Assembly: GCA_910586835.1 (NCBI GenBank)
Contig: CAJUJU010000009.1
Coordinates: 1-64,000, forward strand
Origin: an uncultured Acetatifactor sp.
Lineage (GTDB): Bacteria; Bacillota; Clostridia; Lachnospirales; Lachnospiraceae
Direction of reading: 5' to 3'
Length of the DNA stretch: 64,000 bases
In this document: piece by piece, positions 38,297 through 47,901 of the stretch
Numbering within the stretch: the stretch's first letter is position 1
Layout: each line of letters begins with the position of its first letter
Program-made: the position numbers and the translations under genes
The notes under the pieces: model-generated
The model's database searches: none
What the model saw: only the letters and a program-made list of their open reading frames with translations
What the model was told of the DNA's origin: nothing

Positions 38297-41017
38297 TTAA
38301 AACAATTCCTCCCAGCTACGCAATATCTTCTCACAGGCCTCTGTGTCGATATCGTCCACCGCATCCTTCAGCTTCTCAAAATACTCTCCCTGAACGCCGC
38401 TGTAGGAATGACGGCCCATACGCCCCACAACCTCCTCCATGGCGTCCATATCCAGATTATCCATGGCTTCCTGCAGCTCACCGAAATATTCTGCAAGCTG
38501 GGTCCAATCGGCACGGCCGCCGCTTTCGGACACTGCCTTCTCCTCAAAATACGGAGCCAGCAGCTTCTGATAACGGATATACTGATCCAGCAGTGCCGGT
38601 GTAGTCTTATGGATCAGCGCCGCCTGACCGGCATTGCCGGCAGCCTCCATACACTCTGCCAGGGAAGCAAGCTCCAATGCACCGATCTGCCTGGACGAGC
38701 TTTTCAGCGCATGTACTTCCGTGGTATACTCCCTCCACTGTTCCTTCTGCTCGTAATTTCGGATCAGATTATACTTCTTCTCAATGACACGGTAATATTC
38801 CTTCAGCACGGCCCAAAACAGCTTTTCATTGCCCAGAAGCCGCATGGCCTCCTGCACGTCCAGCCCCTCTATGGCAAGCTCGGTATCCTTTTCCTTGCTC
38901 CCCGCACCGGTTTCCGCGGCAGCCGAAGGCTCCGTCCTCTCATCCTCCCTGTGACGATTTTTCTGCCGGAGAATCTTCTCCTCCGGCAGCCATGCCCGCA
39001 GCTTTGACAGTATTACACGAAGCTCAATGGGCTTTGCCACAAAGTCATTCATCCCCTCGCTGAGGAACAGCTCCTTTGTGCCGTCCATGGCATTGGCCGT
39101 CAGCGCTATGATCGGAACCTGCCCGTTTTCCCCCAGCAGTCTCCGGATAATCCGCGTGGTCTCCACACCATCCAGCTCCGGCATCATATGATCCATAAAG
39201 ATAATATCATACCGCTTGTCCGTGATCTTCTCCACGGCCTCTTTTCCGCTGAGCGCAGTCTCTATCCTCATATTCAAGGGCTCCAGAAGACCGGTGGCCA
39301 CCGTCAGGTTGATGGCATTGTCATCCACGATCAGCACCTCCGCCTCCGGCGCCGTAAACTCAAAGTCATCCGTCTGCATCTGGGTAAAGCCCGCATAGGT
39401 ATCCTCCCCGTGAAAAACACCTGCAAGGCTCAGGGAATACAGCGGTTTTTTCACCACCCGCACGTTGGGCAGACTGTAAGATCTCATTGCGCGGAAATTT
39501 ACCAACACCACCCCTGTGATCTCCGGATGCTCCCTCAGGAAGGAATGTACCTCATCGGTGTACAGCGGCTGTTCCACAAACAGCCAGCCCGCCTGCATCT
39601 GCACAAGTCCGGCAAGCTCCTTCTCCGACCCAAGCCTGCTGTAGACCACACCCATTCTCGGCATGTCGATCTCCATCTCACCCGCAATATAGCTGCTTTC
39701 CACCAGTCCTGCGGCAACCACTTTTCCCTCGGGCCGCCCGATGGACGGTCTGTCCTCCACCACCCTCTGGGGCACGGAAAAAGAAAAGGTGCTCCCCTTT
39801 CCATACACACTGTCAACCCAAATCCTTCCGTGCATCAGCGACACCAGCTGTTTGCTGATGGCAAGCCCCAGTCCTGTTCCCTCGATGTTGCGGTTGCGCT
39901 TGCTGTCAAGCTGCTGGAAGGATTTGAACAGCTTATCCATGTCTTCCTCTTTGATACCGCTTCCCGTGTCCGATATGGCCACCTGAAGCTCCACGGTATC
40001 CTCCTGTGTCCGCTGAAAATCCACCTTCAGATGAACGTTCCCCGTCCGGGTAAACTTGACCGCGTTATTCGCAAGGTTTATCATGACCTGCTTGATGCGG
40101 ATACTGTCTCCGTAAAGCTCAAAGGGAAGATCGGGATTTACATCCAGCGTCAAATCGATTCCCTTATTTCCGATGCGGGTCATAATGATATTCACCATGT
40201 CGTTCACCAGAGACATGGGTTCATACTCCTCACAGCTGATATCCAGCTTTCCGGATTCTATCTTGGAAAAATCCAGGATATCGTTGATAATGGTAAGCAG
40301 AGACTGACCGGCTGTCTTGATCTGCCCCAGATAATTTCTGGCCGCCGGTGTCAGCTCCTCCCGCAACGCCATCTCCGCCATGCCGATGACCGCGTTCATG
40401 GGCGTGCGTATCTCATGGCTCATGTTTGCCAGGAAGTCCGACTTCATCTTGGAAGCTTTCTGCAGCTCCAGATTCTTCAGGTAAATCTGGTGCTTGCTCA
40501 TGGCAATCTCCGAGATGACCTTGGCCACGGAATAAATGGAGGCAACCGCCCTGTCGATGGTAAGTTTATCCACAATCCGGACTCTTCCGGCCGCCTCCAC
40601 AAGCTCATCCGGATCCACGCCAAGCTCGGAGGCCGTTCTGCGCACCTTTTCCTCCTCTATCTTCACGGTCAGAACCTGACCGCCGATAAAGCAGCCCACC
40701 ATCTGTTCCCCCGCCATGATGGGGGCGGCAAAATCCACCAGTCCCGCATGGCAGAAATAGGCGCAGGAGGCTCCCGCCCTCAGCGCCTTCTCCGCTCCCA
40801 GCCGGTCACACTTTTCACAGCGGTGACGGCCAAGCTCCGTACTGCGGCAGTATTTCATACAGAAATCGGAAAAACGGGTGCCCTTCGTGATGGCGATACC
40901 GTTTCTGTCCGTGGTCAGGGTAGCCATCCCCGTCATCAGGGAAAAGGCATCCTGTATCCGCTGCAGCATATCTATCTCTATCAGATCGGTTATATTCAGC
41001 TCCTCAATGATCTCCAA
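38297..41017 (-). CDS. PocR-domain hybrid sensor histidine kinase with receiver and Hpt
   Basis: 906 aa, no membrane segment. Domains: PocR sensor (about 10-165) with Cys53/57/67/70/85/89 that could hold a metal or cofactor (CMKYC, RCEKC); HisKA (about 190-260) with phospho-His201 in NMSHEIRTP; HATPase (about 300-415) with N-box 'NLANNAVKFT' and 'GTGLGLAI'. A degenerate receiver-like region (about 430-545) precedes a true receiver (about 560-680; 'VLIVDDNAIN', phospho-Asp609 in FMDHMMP). An Hpt (about 715-850) has His769 in VHALKSSS. It is built for a full His-Asp-His phosphorelay in one chain. PocR domains are proposed to sense small hydrocarbons such as propanediol; the ligand here is unknown. 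The response regulator gene 15 bases downstream is the probable partner. Confidence 0.88.
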   Translation of the reverse strand: MEIIEELNITDLIEIDMLQRIQDAFSLMTGMATLTTDRNGIAITKGTRFSDFCMKYCRSTELGRHRCEKCDRLGAEKALRAGASCAYFCHAGLVDFAAPIMAGEQMVGCFIGGQVLTVKIEEEKVRRTASELGVDPDELVEAAGRVRIVDKLTIDRAVASIYSVAKVISEIAMSKHQIYLKNLELQKASKMKSDFLANMSHEIRTPMNAVIGMAEMALREELTPAARNYLGQIKTAGQSLLTIINDILDFSKIESGKLDISCEEYEPMSLVNDMVNIIMTRIGNKGIDLTLDVNPDLPFELYGDSIRIKQVMINLANNAVKFTRTGNVHLKVDFQRTQEDTVELQVAISDTGSGIKEEDMDKLFKSFQQLDSKRNRNIEGTGLGLAISKQLVSLMHGRIWVDSVYGKGSTFSFSVPQRVVEDRPSIGRPEGKVVAAGLVESSYIAGEMEIDMPRMGVVYSRLGSEKELAGLVQMQAGWLFVEQPLYTDEVHSFLREHPEITGVVLVNFRAMRSYSLPNVRVVKKPLYSLSLAGVFHGEDTYAGFTQMQTDDFEFTAPEAEVLIVDDNAINLTVATGLLEPLNMRIETALSGKEAVEKITDKRYDIIFMDHMMPELDGVETTRIIRRLLGENGQVPIIALTANAMDGTKELFLSEGMNDFVAKPIELRVILSKLRAWLPEEKILRQKNRHREDERTEPSAAAETGAGSKEKDTELAIEGLDVQEAMRLLGNEKLFWAVLKEYYRVIEKKYNLIRNYEQKEQWREYTTEVHALKSSSRQIGALELASLAECMEAAGNAGQAALIHKTTPALLDQYIRYQKLLAPYFEEKAVSESGGRADWTQLAEYFGELQEAMDNLDMDAMEEVVGRMGRHSYSGVQGEYFEKLKDAVDDIDTEACEKILRSWEELF

Positions 41018-41032
41018 ATGTCACCTCTCCTC

Positions 41033-41893
41033 TCAGCCAAGGATCCCCTTTATGGTTGAGGACAGCTTTTCCATATCCACGGGCTTCAGCAGATAGCCCT
41101 GAGGCTTCATGGAAAGCACCTCCGTGATCTTGCTCTTTTCCGTGACCCCCGTGAGAAATACCACCGGAAGATCCTTCGTCTTCTCCATGCTCCGTATCTT
41201 TCCAAAGACCACGGAACCGTTTTCCACCGGCATCTCATAGTCCAGCAGCACCAGATCCGTCTCCTTTGTCTCCAGAAATTTCATGGCAACCTTGCCGCTG
41301 ATCGCAGTGGCCACATCATAGCGCTCCGCAAGATATCCCTTCAGCAGCTTCAGGATACTGCTGTCGTCATCAATCACCAGAATATGCTTTCTGCGCTCTC
41401 CTTCCGCCTCCTTTGCAGCCTCTATAGCCTCCTCTTTCCTGGCCGCCTCCTCCAGAAGCCTTCTGGCACGCTCTGCCTCTTCCTGACGGCGCAGCCTCGC
41501 CGTCTCCCTCTCCTGCTTCTTCTTCCTGTCTTCCAGCATCTCCGAGATGGAAAGCGAAATCTTCTGAGCCGTAATGGGTCTACGGAGCACCAGGGGCTCC
41601 AGATGGGGTGCGACCAGCGCAAACTGTTCGCAGTCCTCGGCTTCTCCGATCACCACCAGCGGAATCTCCTGCTCCGCAATTTTCCTCTGCACATTCGCAA
41701 ACCGCTTCATGTCGTCCGGCTTCTCCCCGTAAATGCAGTAGACAAACACGTCGGGCTGTATGTATTTCAGATGGTTCATAATGTCGTCATATCGCTCGGA
41801 GGTATTGATACATTCAAAGATAAAATCCATGTAAGTAAAAAACTCGTTGATGATTGTTCTGTTGTTCCCGGTGAGCAAAGCCCGATATCTCAT
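41033..41893 (-). CDS. Response regulator with degenerate and true receiver domains
   Basis: 286 aa. The N-terminal 115 residues have a receiver-like alternation (RALLTGNNRTIINEF, YIQPDVFVYCIYGE, LVVIGEAEDCEQFA) without the phospho-Asp. A charged coiled coil (about 117-168; Arg/Glu/Ala-rich) links to a canonical receiver (about 170-285; 'KHILVIDDDSSILKLLKGYL', phospho-Asp in 'LVLLDYEMPVENG', 'VVFLTGVT', Lys in 'GYLLKPVD'). There is no output domain, so it acts by protein contact or as a phosphorelay intermediate. The frame starts MRYRALLTG. It lies upstream of the hybrid kinase in the same operon; the two form a cognate system. Confidence 0.85.
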   Translation of the reverse strand: MRYRALLTGNNRTIINEFFTYMDFIFECINTSERYDDIMNHLKYIQPDVFVYCIYGEKPDDMKRFANVQRKIAEQEIPLVVIGEAEDCEQFALVAPHLEPLVLRRPITAQKISLSISEMLEDRKKKQERETARLRRQEEAERARRLLEEAARKEEAIEAAKEAEGERRKHILVIDDDSSILKLLKGYLAERYDVATAISGKVAMKFLETKETDLVLLDYEMPVENGSVVFGKIRSMEKTKDLPVVFLTGVTEKSKITEVLSMKPQGYLLKPVDMEKLSSTIKGILG

Positions 41894-41925
41894 ACTGTTC
41901 CCTCCTTTTGGCCGTCTTGCCGCTT

Positions 41926-43527
41926 CTACAGGGCATCCAGTACGCCCTGTATCCCCTGTTCCTCATAGATCTGCCTGTACCATGCGACCTCATCCCGGAT
42001 CAGTTCATCGATCACCTGCATTCCCAACAGCTCCACCGGAGCCTTATCGTCCGTCATGACCAGGCCCCCCGCCTCATAGCGCTCCAGCCCTCCAGAGACA
42101 GATGCAAGCAGCTCCGACAATCCCCGATCCCGGGTATCTTCCAGCCGTTTCTCCAGATTGAAAATCATATCCGGGTTGTCGGAGGCAAACAGTTCCCGGT
42201 TGGTGGAGCCTCTCACATCCACGGTGTAAACCTGCCCGAACACACTGCCGATGGTGTCGGCCAGATGCCTGTTGATGCTTCCCTCGCCGCTGCCCCGCAT
42301 GTTCATATTGACCACCATCACGCCGTCCTCTGCCAAATGCTCTTTCACCAACGTAAAAAACTCCACGGAGGACATCTGAAAGGGAATTGTGATATCCTGA
42401 TAGGCATCCACCATGATTACATCATAGGTTTCCTCCACCGCGTTGAGATAAGCCCTGCCGTCGTAAGTAGTCACCTTCACATCCGCCGGCAGACGGAAAT
42501 ATTCCCGGGCAAGCTCCGTGATCTTCCCGTCGATCTCCACGCCCTCGATCTCCATCTCCCCGAAATAACTGCGGCACTGGGATGCGTAGGTGCCCGTTCC
42601 CATGCCCAGGATCAAGACCCTGCAGTCCGCCGGCTGTTCCTTCCCGGCCATCAGCGGAGCCGCCATGGCATAATCGTAGTACATGCCGGTGAGTCCTCCT
42701 TCCTTCATAAGGACAGACTGCACCCCAAACAGCACATTGGTAGACAATATCACGTTTCTGTCATTTTCCCTGACCTGCAGATAATTGTAGACGGACTCTC
42801 CCTCATAGGCCAGATCCGCCTCCCAGAAGGCAAAGCTGTCTGACCTGCCCGTAAAACAACACAGAACAAAGATCAAAACCGCAGCCACCCCACCTGCCCT
42901 GCCTCTTTTTGCGCTGACAAAATAGATCAGGGACAAGACCAGCAGAATGCCCGCAAAAATCAGAAAGGTGACGGAGGTTCCCACCGCCGGAATGGAGAGA
43001 AAGGTTGGCACAAAAGTACCGATGATGCTCCCCACCGTGTTAAAAGCCCCCAGGGTTCCCACCACCCTGCCGCTGTCCGCCAGACTGTCTACGGAATACT
43101 TGGCAAGAGAGGGCGTCACCGTCCCCAGCAGAAACAAGGGGAATACAAATATGACCATACAGGCCGCGAACGCCGCCCAGATGAGAAAGTTCGTGCTCAC
43201 CGTAAAAATCAGAAGCGCGGAGATTCCCAGCACAATATATTTACCCACCACCGGAATGGCGGCAATCCACACCGCGGCGATCAGAATCCTGCGGTACAGC
43301 CTGTCAGGATCCGGCTTTTTATCCGCGCTTCGCCCGCCGTACACGTTTCCCAGCGCCATGGCGATCATGATGGTTCCTATGATGATGGTCCAGACAATCT
43401 GAGACGAACTGAAGTAGGGGGCAAGGAGCCTGCTGGCTCCAAGCTCCACCGCCATCACGGACATGCCCGCAAAAAATTCAGTCAGGTATAAAAACAGTTT
43501 ATTCTTTAAAACCGGTGTTTGATCCAT
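41926..43527 (-). CDS. Fused MFS-like transporter / spermidine-synthase-like protein
   Basis: 533 aa. Seven to eight hydrophobic helices (about 15-245) begin with 'LTEFFAGMSVMAVELGASRLLAPYFS', typical of the 'fused MFS/spermidine synthase' family. A soluble Rossmann methyltransferase-like domain follows (about 285-500) with 'CRVLILGMGTGTYASQC' (about 308-324), 'GVEIDGKI' and 'YDVIMVDAYQDITIPFQM'. It binds decarboxylated-SAM- or SAM-like ligands by family analogy; polyamine synthesis has not been shown for this fused group. It is 7 bases from tldE on the same strand, so possibly co-transcribed. Confidence 0.82.
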   Translation of the reverse strand: MDQTPVLKNKLFLYLTEFFAGMSVMAVELGASRLLAPYFSSSQIVWTIIIGTIMIAMALGNVYGGRSADKKPDPDRLYRRILIAAVWIAAIPVVGKYIVLGISALLIFTVSTNFLIWAAFAACMVIFVFPLFLLGTVTPSLAKYSVDSLADSGRVVGTLGAFNTVGSIIGTFVPTFLSIPAVGTSVTFLIFAGILLVLSLIYFVSAKRGRAGGVAAVLIFVLCCFTGRSDSFAFWEADLAYEGESVYNYLQVRENDRNVILSTNVLFGVQSVLMKEGGLTGMYYDYAMAAPLMAGKEQPADCRVLILGMGTGTYASQCRSYFGEMEIEGVEIDGKITELAREYFRLPADVKVTTYDGRAYLNAVEETYDVIMVDAYQDITIPFQMSSVEFFTLVKEHLAEDGVMVVNMNMRGSGEGSINRHLADTIGSVFGQVYTVDVRGSTNRELFASDNPDMIFNLEKRLEDTRDRGLSELLASVSGGLERYEAGGLVMTDDKAPVELLGMQVIDELIRDEVAWYRQIYEEQGIQGVLDAL

Positions 43528-43534
43528 ATCCGCT

Positions 43535-44761
43535 TCAATCCCTCTGCAGTTTCATTTTTACCACCAGCCTGCGTTCCCCCTCATAGGGCCTGTCGGAGGA
43601 AAGGCCGACAAAATTCTTTCCGAAAATATCATATATGTTTCCGGAGACCCCAAACTCCGGCAGCCTGCCCACCAGCCTGCCGTCCCGATAGAGAAAGGCC
43701 GTCTGTACGGGAGAGGCAAAATCTCCTTCACCGGTAAAATCGCCGCCGCTCATAAAGGTAACATAGATTCCGTCCCCCGCTCCGATCAGTTCCCGCAGCG
43801 TCCGGTCTGAAGGCTCCACGGCAAAACACATATCGCCGTTGGAAGGCACGCTGTCGTATGCGCCTGCGGCGGTAGCCGTATTCTCATAGCCGAATTCCTT
43901 CTCCAGCTTTTTGTCCGCGTAGGGCCGAAGCAGCACGCCGTTTCGGATCAGATCGCATCTGTCCTCCGCGCAGGTACTCCCCTCCACATCAAAAAAGGCA
44001 GTGTTCAGATTATCCTTCCCCCGGTCCACATAGAAGGAAAAGCCATCGTCAAACACTTTTTCCCCCAGCTTGCCGTTGAAGAAGGAAGTGCCGTCCCCAA
44101 AGGACTGCGCATCCAGATGCTCGATCAGAAAGCCGCCAAACTGCAGGGGATTCACGATCAGCGGCAGTTCCCCGCCCTCCGGAAGCGGCACCTGATTCAA
44201 GAACGCATCCAGGTGCTCCCTGGCTTCCCTCAAAAACCGATCTCTTTCAAAATCCCTGCTCACATAGACCAGCGCATCATCCATGATATTGACGGAGTCC
44301 ACATGCTTTACCAACAGCTCCATGCTCAGATACCTGTCGCTGCAGACCAGCTCCGTTCCCGCATCGTTCACAAGCTCTGTGCCTGACTCCGCCAACCGTA
44401 TTTTGTTGCCGAAGATAATCTGGGGATACTCCTTCTTCAGGATGCCCAGCACCTCCTCCGCCTCCTTCAAAAAGCGGTCGTTGTCCTCCACGGAAAAGCT
44501 GCCGCACTCGTAGTGCTCCTTCCGCTTTTTGCCCGCCGTTGCCTCCGCCTCATAGGGGATTCCAAGCTTCAGATTCTCCGCCGCCTGGTTCATCAGCTCC
44601 CCGTCCGCCTCACCCAACTTTCCCGCCACGCCGATACAGCCGTTTTCGTAAACCCGGCAGGCACTCTTCGTAATACTCTTTCTGATCACCGAGGTAATCT
44701 CCCCGTTTGTCACGCTGAGATTAATCTGTCTGCTTTTTTCCGTATATTTTTCCTGAACCAT
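43535..44761 (-). CDS. tldE: TldE/PmbA-family metalloprotease subunit
   Basis: 408 aa, second member of a TldD/TldE pair. It shows the PmbA-like layout: 'VYENGCIGVAGKLGEAD' near the N-terminus and 'FFNGKLGEKVFDDGFSFYVDRG' (about 225-246, in pieces). 'DVEGSTCAEDRCDLIRNGVLL' and a C-terminal 'GLSSDRPYEGERRLVVKMKL' follow. TldE carries no catalytic zinc motif and works with TldD; the E. coli pair degrades unfolded peptides and matures microcin B17. It starts 46 bases after the tldD stop. Confidence 0.82.
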   Translation of the reverse strand: MVQEKYTEKSRQINLSVTNGEITSVIRKSITKSACRVYENGCIGVAGKLGEADGELMNQAAENLKLGIPYEAEATAGKKRKEHYECGSFSVEDNDRFLKEAEEVLGILKKEYPQIIFGNKIRLAESGTELVNDAGTELVCSDRYLSMELLVKHVDSVNIMDDALVYVSRDFERDRFLREAREHLDAFLNQVPLPEGGELPLIVNPLQFGGFLIEHLDAQSFGDGTSFFNGKLGEKVFDDGFSFYVDRGKDNLNTAFFDVEGSTCAEDRCDLIRNGVLLRPYADKKLEKEFGYENTATAAGAYDSVPSNGDMCFAVEPSDRTLRELIGAGDGIYVTFMSGGDFTGEGDFASPVQTAFLYRDGRLVGRLPEFGVSGNIYDIFGKNFVGLSSDRPYEGERRLVVKMKLQRD

Positions 44762-44807
44762 ATTTATACTCCTTTGCGCACTTAATGCTCTGCTGTCCCA
44801 AATCAGG

Positions 44808-46145
44808 TTATTGTACCGTAAGATGCTTCACCCGCATGTAAGGGCCGCCCATTCCCACCCGCAGGGGATACTGTTCCATCTTGCCGCACCCGCCCAGCGA
44901 AAAGGAATAAAATTCAAATTCTCTGGAAACCCCGTCGATCTCATGGAGCGTTCCCATGACGTTTCCCGTCACCACCGAGATCTTCACCGGCTCCGCAATC
45001 CGGCCCTCCCGGATCATATACGCCTTGTTAGGCGCAATGGTAAAGGTACTCATACCGGAACCGTGATTGAAATCCATAATAAAGATTCCCTTCTCCACAC
45101 CTGCAATCAGTTCTTCCTTTGTGCTCTCTCCTCCCTCCACATAGGTGGATGTCATCCGCACAATGGGCTCAAACTGAAAATCCACAGCCCTGGCATTTCC
45201 TGTGGGCTGCTCCTCCAGAGCCGCCGCAGTCATGGCGCTGTGCAGACGCCCGGACAAAATTCCGTCCCTGATCAGGTAGGTCTTTTTGGCCCGTGTACCC
45301 TCATCGTCAAAGGGAACATACCCGGAACCCTCCTCCAGTCCCGTGTCCACGATATTCAGAAGCTCCGCGCCCACCCTGGTTCCGATGGCCCACTCCCGCT
45401 TCATGTTCTCGTCTCCCACCATAAAATCGGACTCGCTCTTATGCCCGAAGCTCTCATGGGCAAACACCCCTGTCACCATGGGAGAAAAAATGCAGGTATA
45501 CTCTCCGGGCTCCACAGGCACGGCATTCTCATTGTATACAATATCCTCCCTGATCTCGGCCTCCAGCTCCTCCACATGGCCGGCCAACTCCTCAAAGCGC
45601 ATATAATAAAAGTCTTTTCTGCCGTAAAAGGGCTTATCCTCCTTCATCAGAACATATCTGGGGGCGATACAACAGTTCTGGGTGTCAAAGGTCACATCAC
45701 AGCCCTTGCTGGATATAATATGCTTCTCCGTGTGATTATCCATATAATACACCTTCCAGCTCTGGATCTCGCCGTGAGCCTCCAGGCACTTGCAGTACTC
45801 CTCCATCGCCGTCAGCTTATCCCGGTTCGGCACCCTGCTCAGGTCACAGTCCTGATACCGAAGCTGCGTCTCCCTGTTCACCTCGTACTTTGCCACCACC
45901 GGATCCTCCTGGATCTGTGGGCAGGGCACGGCCATCCGGGCCAATGCGTCGATCTCCTCCTGCACCTTCTCAAGCTCCGTGGTGGAACTGATATACCATC
46001 TTCTGCCGTCGTAGAGCCGGATAATAACTCCCTGCTCCTTCTTTGTCTTGTTCTGCTTCAGTACTCCCTTCTCGATCATGATCGCCGTGGAAACTACTTT
46101 CTCTTCCCTTACATCCGTGTAAAACCCCTCCGGAAACCGATACAT
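44808..46145 (-). CDS. tldD: TldD-family zinc metalloprotease subunit
   Basis: 445 aa from ATG 46145 (MYRFPEGFYTDVREEKV). AGAGG lies eight bases upstream, which favours it over an in-frame start 12 codons earlier. The catalytic HExxxH is seen in 'TGVFAHESFGHKSESD' (about 228-243). 'DEGTRAKKTYLIRDGILSG' and the C-terminal 'SFSLGGCGKMEQYPLRVGMGGPYMRV' are family-typical. It pairs with TldE downstream in a heterodimeric protease cage. No obvious peptide precursor gene is visible close by. Confidence 0.88.
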   Translation of the reverse strand: MYRFPEGFYTDVREEKVVSTAIMIEKGVLKQNKTKKEQGVIIRLYDGRRWYISSTTELEKVQEEIDALARMAVPCPQIQEDPVVAKYEVNRETQLRYQDCDLSRVPNRDKLTAMEEYCKCLEAHGEIQSWKVYYMDNHTEKHIISSKGCDVTFDTQNCCIAPRYVLMKEDKPFYGRKDFYYMRFEELAGHVEELEAEIREDIVYNENAVPVEPGEYTCIFSPMVTGVFAHESFGHKSESDFMVGDENMKREWAIGTRVGAELLNIVDTGLEEGSGYVPFDDEGTRAKKTYLIRDGILSGRLHSAMTAAALEEQPTGNARAVDFQFEPIVRMTSTYVEGGESTKEELIAGVEKGIFIMDFNHGSGMSTFTIAPNKAYMIREGRIAEPVKISVVTGNVMGTLHEIDGVSREFEFYSFSLGGCGKMEQYPLRVGMGGPYMRVKHLTVQ

Positions 46146-46274
46146 ACCGCTACCTCTTTTCCGCGTCGGGCACCCTGCCAAATGCCGCGGTAACTCTGCC
46201 CTTCGCCTGTATTCTGAACCTGTGCTTCACACTTCATTATAGGGTATGCACCGGCTATGTGCAAGCCGTTTTCC

Positions 46275-47042
46275 CTACTTTATACAGTTTACCACAAGGA
46301 TTGCGGTTCCCAGCACGGCCAGCACCACGCCTGTGGCACGGTTTAACACCACGGCGCTTGCCCGGTTGGCAAATCTGGCCGCAATCCTCGCCCACAGCAG
46401 CGTGGACGCCACACAGAACAGCAGACACCGCAAATCCGGCATACCCCCGATGGCGAAATGACTGACTGCCCCCGTCAGCGCCGTGAAGGTCATGATAAAC
46501 ACACTGGTGCCCACCGCCGTCTTCAGCTCATAGCCCAGGACACCGGTGAGAAGCAGAAGCATCATCATACCGCCGCCTGCGCCGATAAAGCCGCAGATGG
46601 ATCCCACCACGGCGCCGCTTACCGCGGACTGCAGGAATCGCTTCCCCGTGTCGGCCCGCTCCATGGCCTCCCTTGTAGTCATCACCGGCCTGACAATGAA
46701 CTTAATCCCCAGCAGCAATGTCATGAACACGGAAAAGCTCCCCATGGTGGTATTCGGAACCTTGCTGGCTGCCCAGCTTCCAAGCAGGGTAAACACCAGA
46801 ACGGTAACCATCATCACGAGACCGTTCCGAATGTCCAGATTTTTGTTTTTTCCATAGGTGTAAGCGCTGACGGCGCTGGCCAGGACATCACTGGCCAGGG
46901 CAATGCCCACCGCCTCATAGGCGGGAAGCCCCAGAAAAGCGATCAGCATGGGACTGATCACGGCAGCCGCGCTCATGCCCGCAAAACCGGTGCCCAGCCC
47001 GGCCCCAAGCCCCGCCAGAAAACAGATTATAAAAGTAAACAT
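46275..47042 (-). CDS. TauE/SafE family membrane transporter
   Basis: 255 aa with eight predicted membrane helices. Conserved segments are 'FLAGLGAGLGTGFAGMSAAAVISPML' (about 8-33) and 'AVVGSICGFIGAGGGMMMLLLLTGVLGY' (about 145-172), the internally repeated G-x-G-G/A-G motif of the family. Members export sulfite, sulfonates or related organic anions. The substrate cannot be told from sequence. Monocistronic, upstream of and divergent from the SGNH hydrolase gene. Confidence 0.85.
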   Translation of the reverse strand: MFTFIICFLAGLGAGLGTGFAGMSAAAVISPMLIAFLGLPAYEAVGIALASDVLASAVSAYTYGKNKNLDIRNGLVMMVTVLVFTLLGSWAASKVPNTTMGSFSVFMTLLLGIKFIVRPVMTTREAMERADTGKRFLQSAVSGAVVGSICGFIGAGGGMMMLLLLTGVLGYELKTAVGTSVFIMTFTALTGAVSHFAIGGMPDLRCLLFCVASTLLWARIAARFANRASAVVLNRATGVVLAVLGTAILVVNCIK

Positions 47043-47147
47043 TTTGATTCATCCTCCTTCACACAACCGTAAATTTTCTTCTGAATATGTCAAACCATTT
47101 TACCTCAAAAAAAGAACCTGTCAAGAAAAAGATATCCCGCCCGGTAC

Positions 47148-47176
47148 TTGTCCCTCTGCCCGAAGCGCTGTATACT
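47148..47176 (+). promoter_or_regulatory. Promoter of the SGNH hydrolase gene
   Basis: TTGTCC (47148-47153), 17-base spacer, TATACT (47171-47176). The leader contains the hairpin GGACGGC-N8-GCCGTCC (47198-47219) shortly before the AGGAGG ribosome-binding site. Confidence 0.5.
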
Positions 47177-47250
47177 GTATAATGGATTTCGGAATTCGGA
47201 CGGCGCCGGAAAGCCGTCCCTGAAAGATTCCCCCGCAGGAGGTTACTGAA

Positions 47251-47886
47251 ATGAACGAAAAAGAAATGAAACTTAACCGCTACAGAGAAGAAAACAAATC
47301 CGCATTGCCGGGACAGATCGTCTTCGCCGGCTCTTCTCTCATGGAAATGTTCCCCATCGGAAAGCTTCTTTCCGAGCACAATGACCAAACCGTCATTTAT
47401 AACAGGGGCATCGGCGGCTTTGTATCCCGGGAGCTTCTCGACGCCATGGATGTGTGCATCCTGGATTTAAAGCCCGCAAGACTGTTTATCAACATCGGCA
47501 CCAACGACCTGAGCGACAGCAATATACCCATTTCACGGCTGATGGAAAATTATGACAGAATCCTCACTGCCGTGGAAACCCGCCTGCCTCGGACGGAAAT
47601 CTATCTCATGGCCTACTATCCCGTGAATTACGAGGCGGCCGTAGAGGGCCTGAAGGAATGCCTGAAGATTCGAAACAATGAAAAGATCGCCGCCGCAAAT
47701 GCAGAGGTACAGAAGCTTGCAGAAAGACATGGCCAGAAGTACATTGACGTGAACGCAAACCTGAAGGACGACCAGGGGCGGCTGAAGGCCGAATACACCA
47801 TCGAGGGCATGCACATAAACGAGGACGGCTACCGCTCCATCTATCCGGAGCTCATGGCCTATGTAAAGGAACCCGGCTGGAAATGA
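47251..47886 (+). CDS. SGNH/GDSL-type hydrolase
   Basis: 211 aa, cytoplasmic (no signal peptide). Block I has the nucleophile Ser in 'IVFAGSSLMEMFP' (about 24-36). Block II Gly is in 'YNRGIGGF', and block III Asn in 'LFINIGTNDLSD' (about 79-90). Block V Asp and His are in 'TIEGMHINEDGY' (about 187-198, DGxH variant EGMH). It is a likely esterase or acyl hydrolase; the natural substrate is unknown. In block V the usual Asp is Glu (EGMH), worth noting. It has an AGGAGG site before ATG and ends in a convergent hairpin shared with cls. Confidence 0.82.
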   Translation: MNEKEMKLNRYREENKSALPGQIVFAGSSLMEMFPIGKLLSEHNDQTVIYNRGIGGFVSRELLDAMDVCILDLKPARLFINIGTNDLSDSNIPISRLMENYDRILTAVETRLPRTEIYLMAYYPVNYEAAVEGLKECLKIRNNEKIAAANAEVQKLAERHGQKYIDVNANLKDDQGRLKAEYTIEGMHINEDGYRSIYPELMAYVKEPGWK

Positions 47887-47894
47887 CAGCCGGG
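47872..47894. terminator. Convergent hairpin between SGNH hydrolase and cls
   Basis: CCCGGCTG-N7-CAGCCGGG gives an 8-bp perfect stem spanning the hydrolase stop codon. No T-run follows, so termination strength is uncertain. Confidence 0.5.
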
Positions 47895-47901
47895 CATTCC
47901 C

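Noticed and set aside
39188..41059. A 623-codon open frame on the plus strand
   Set aside because: Antisense to the hybrid histidine kinase, whose domains are all recognisable.
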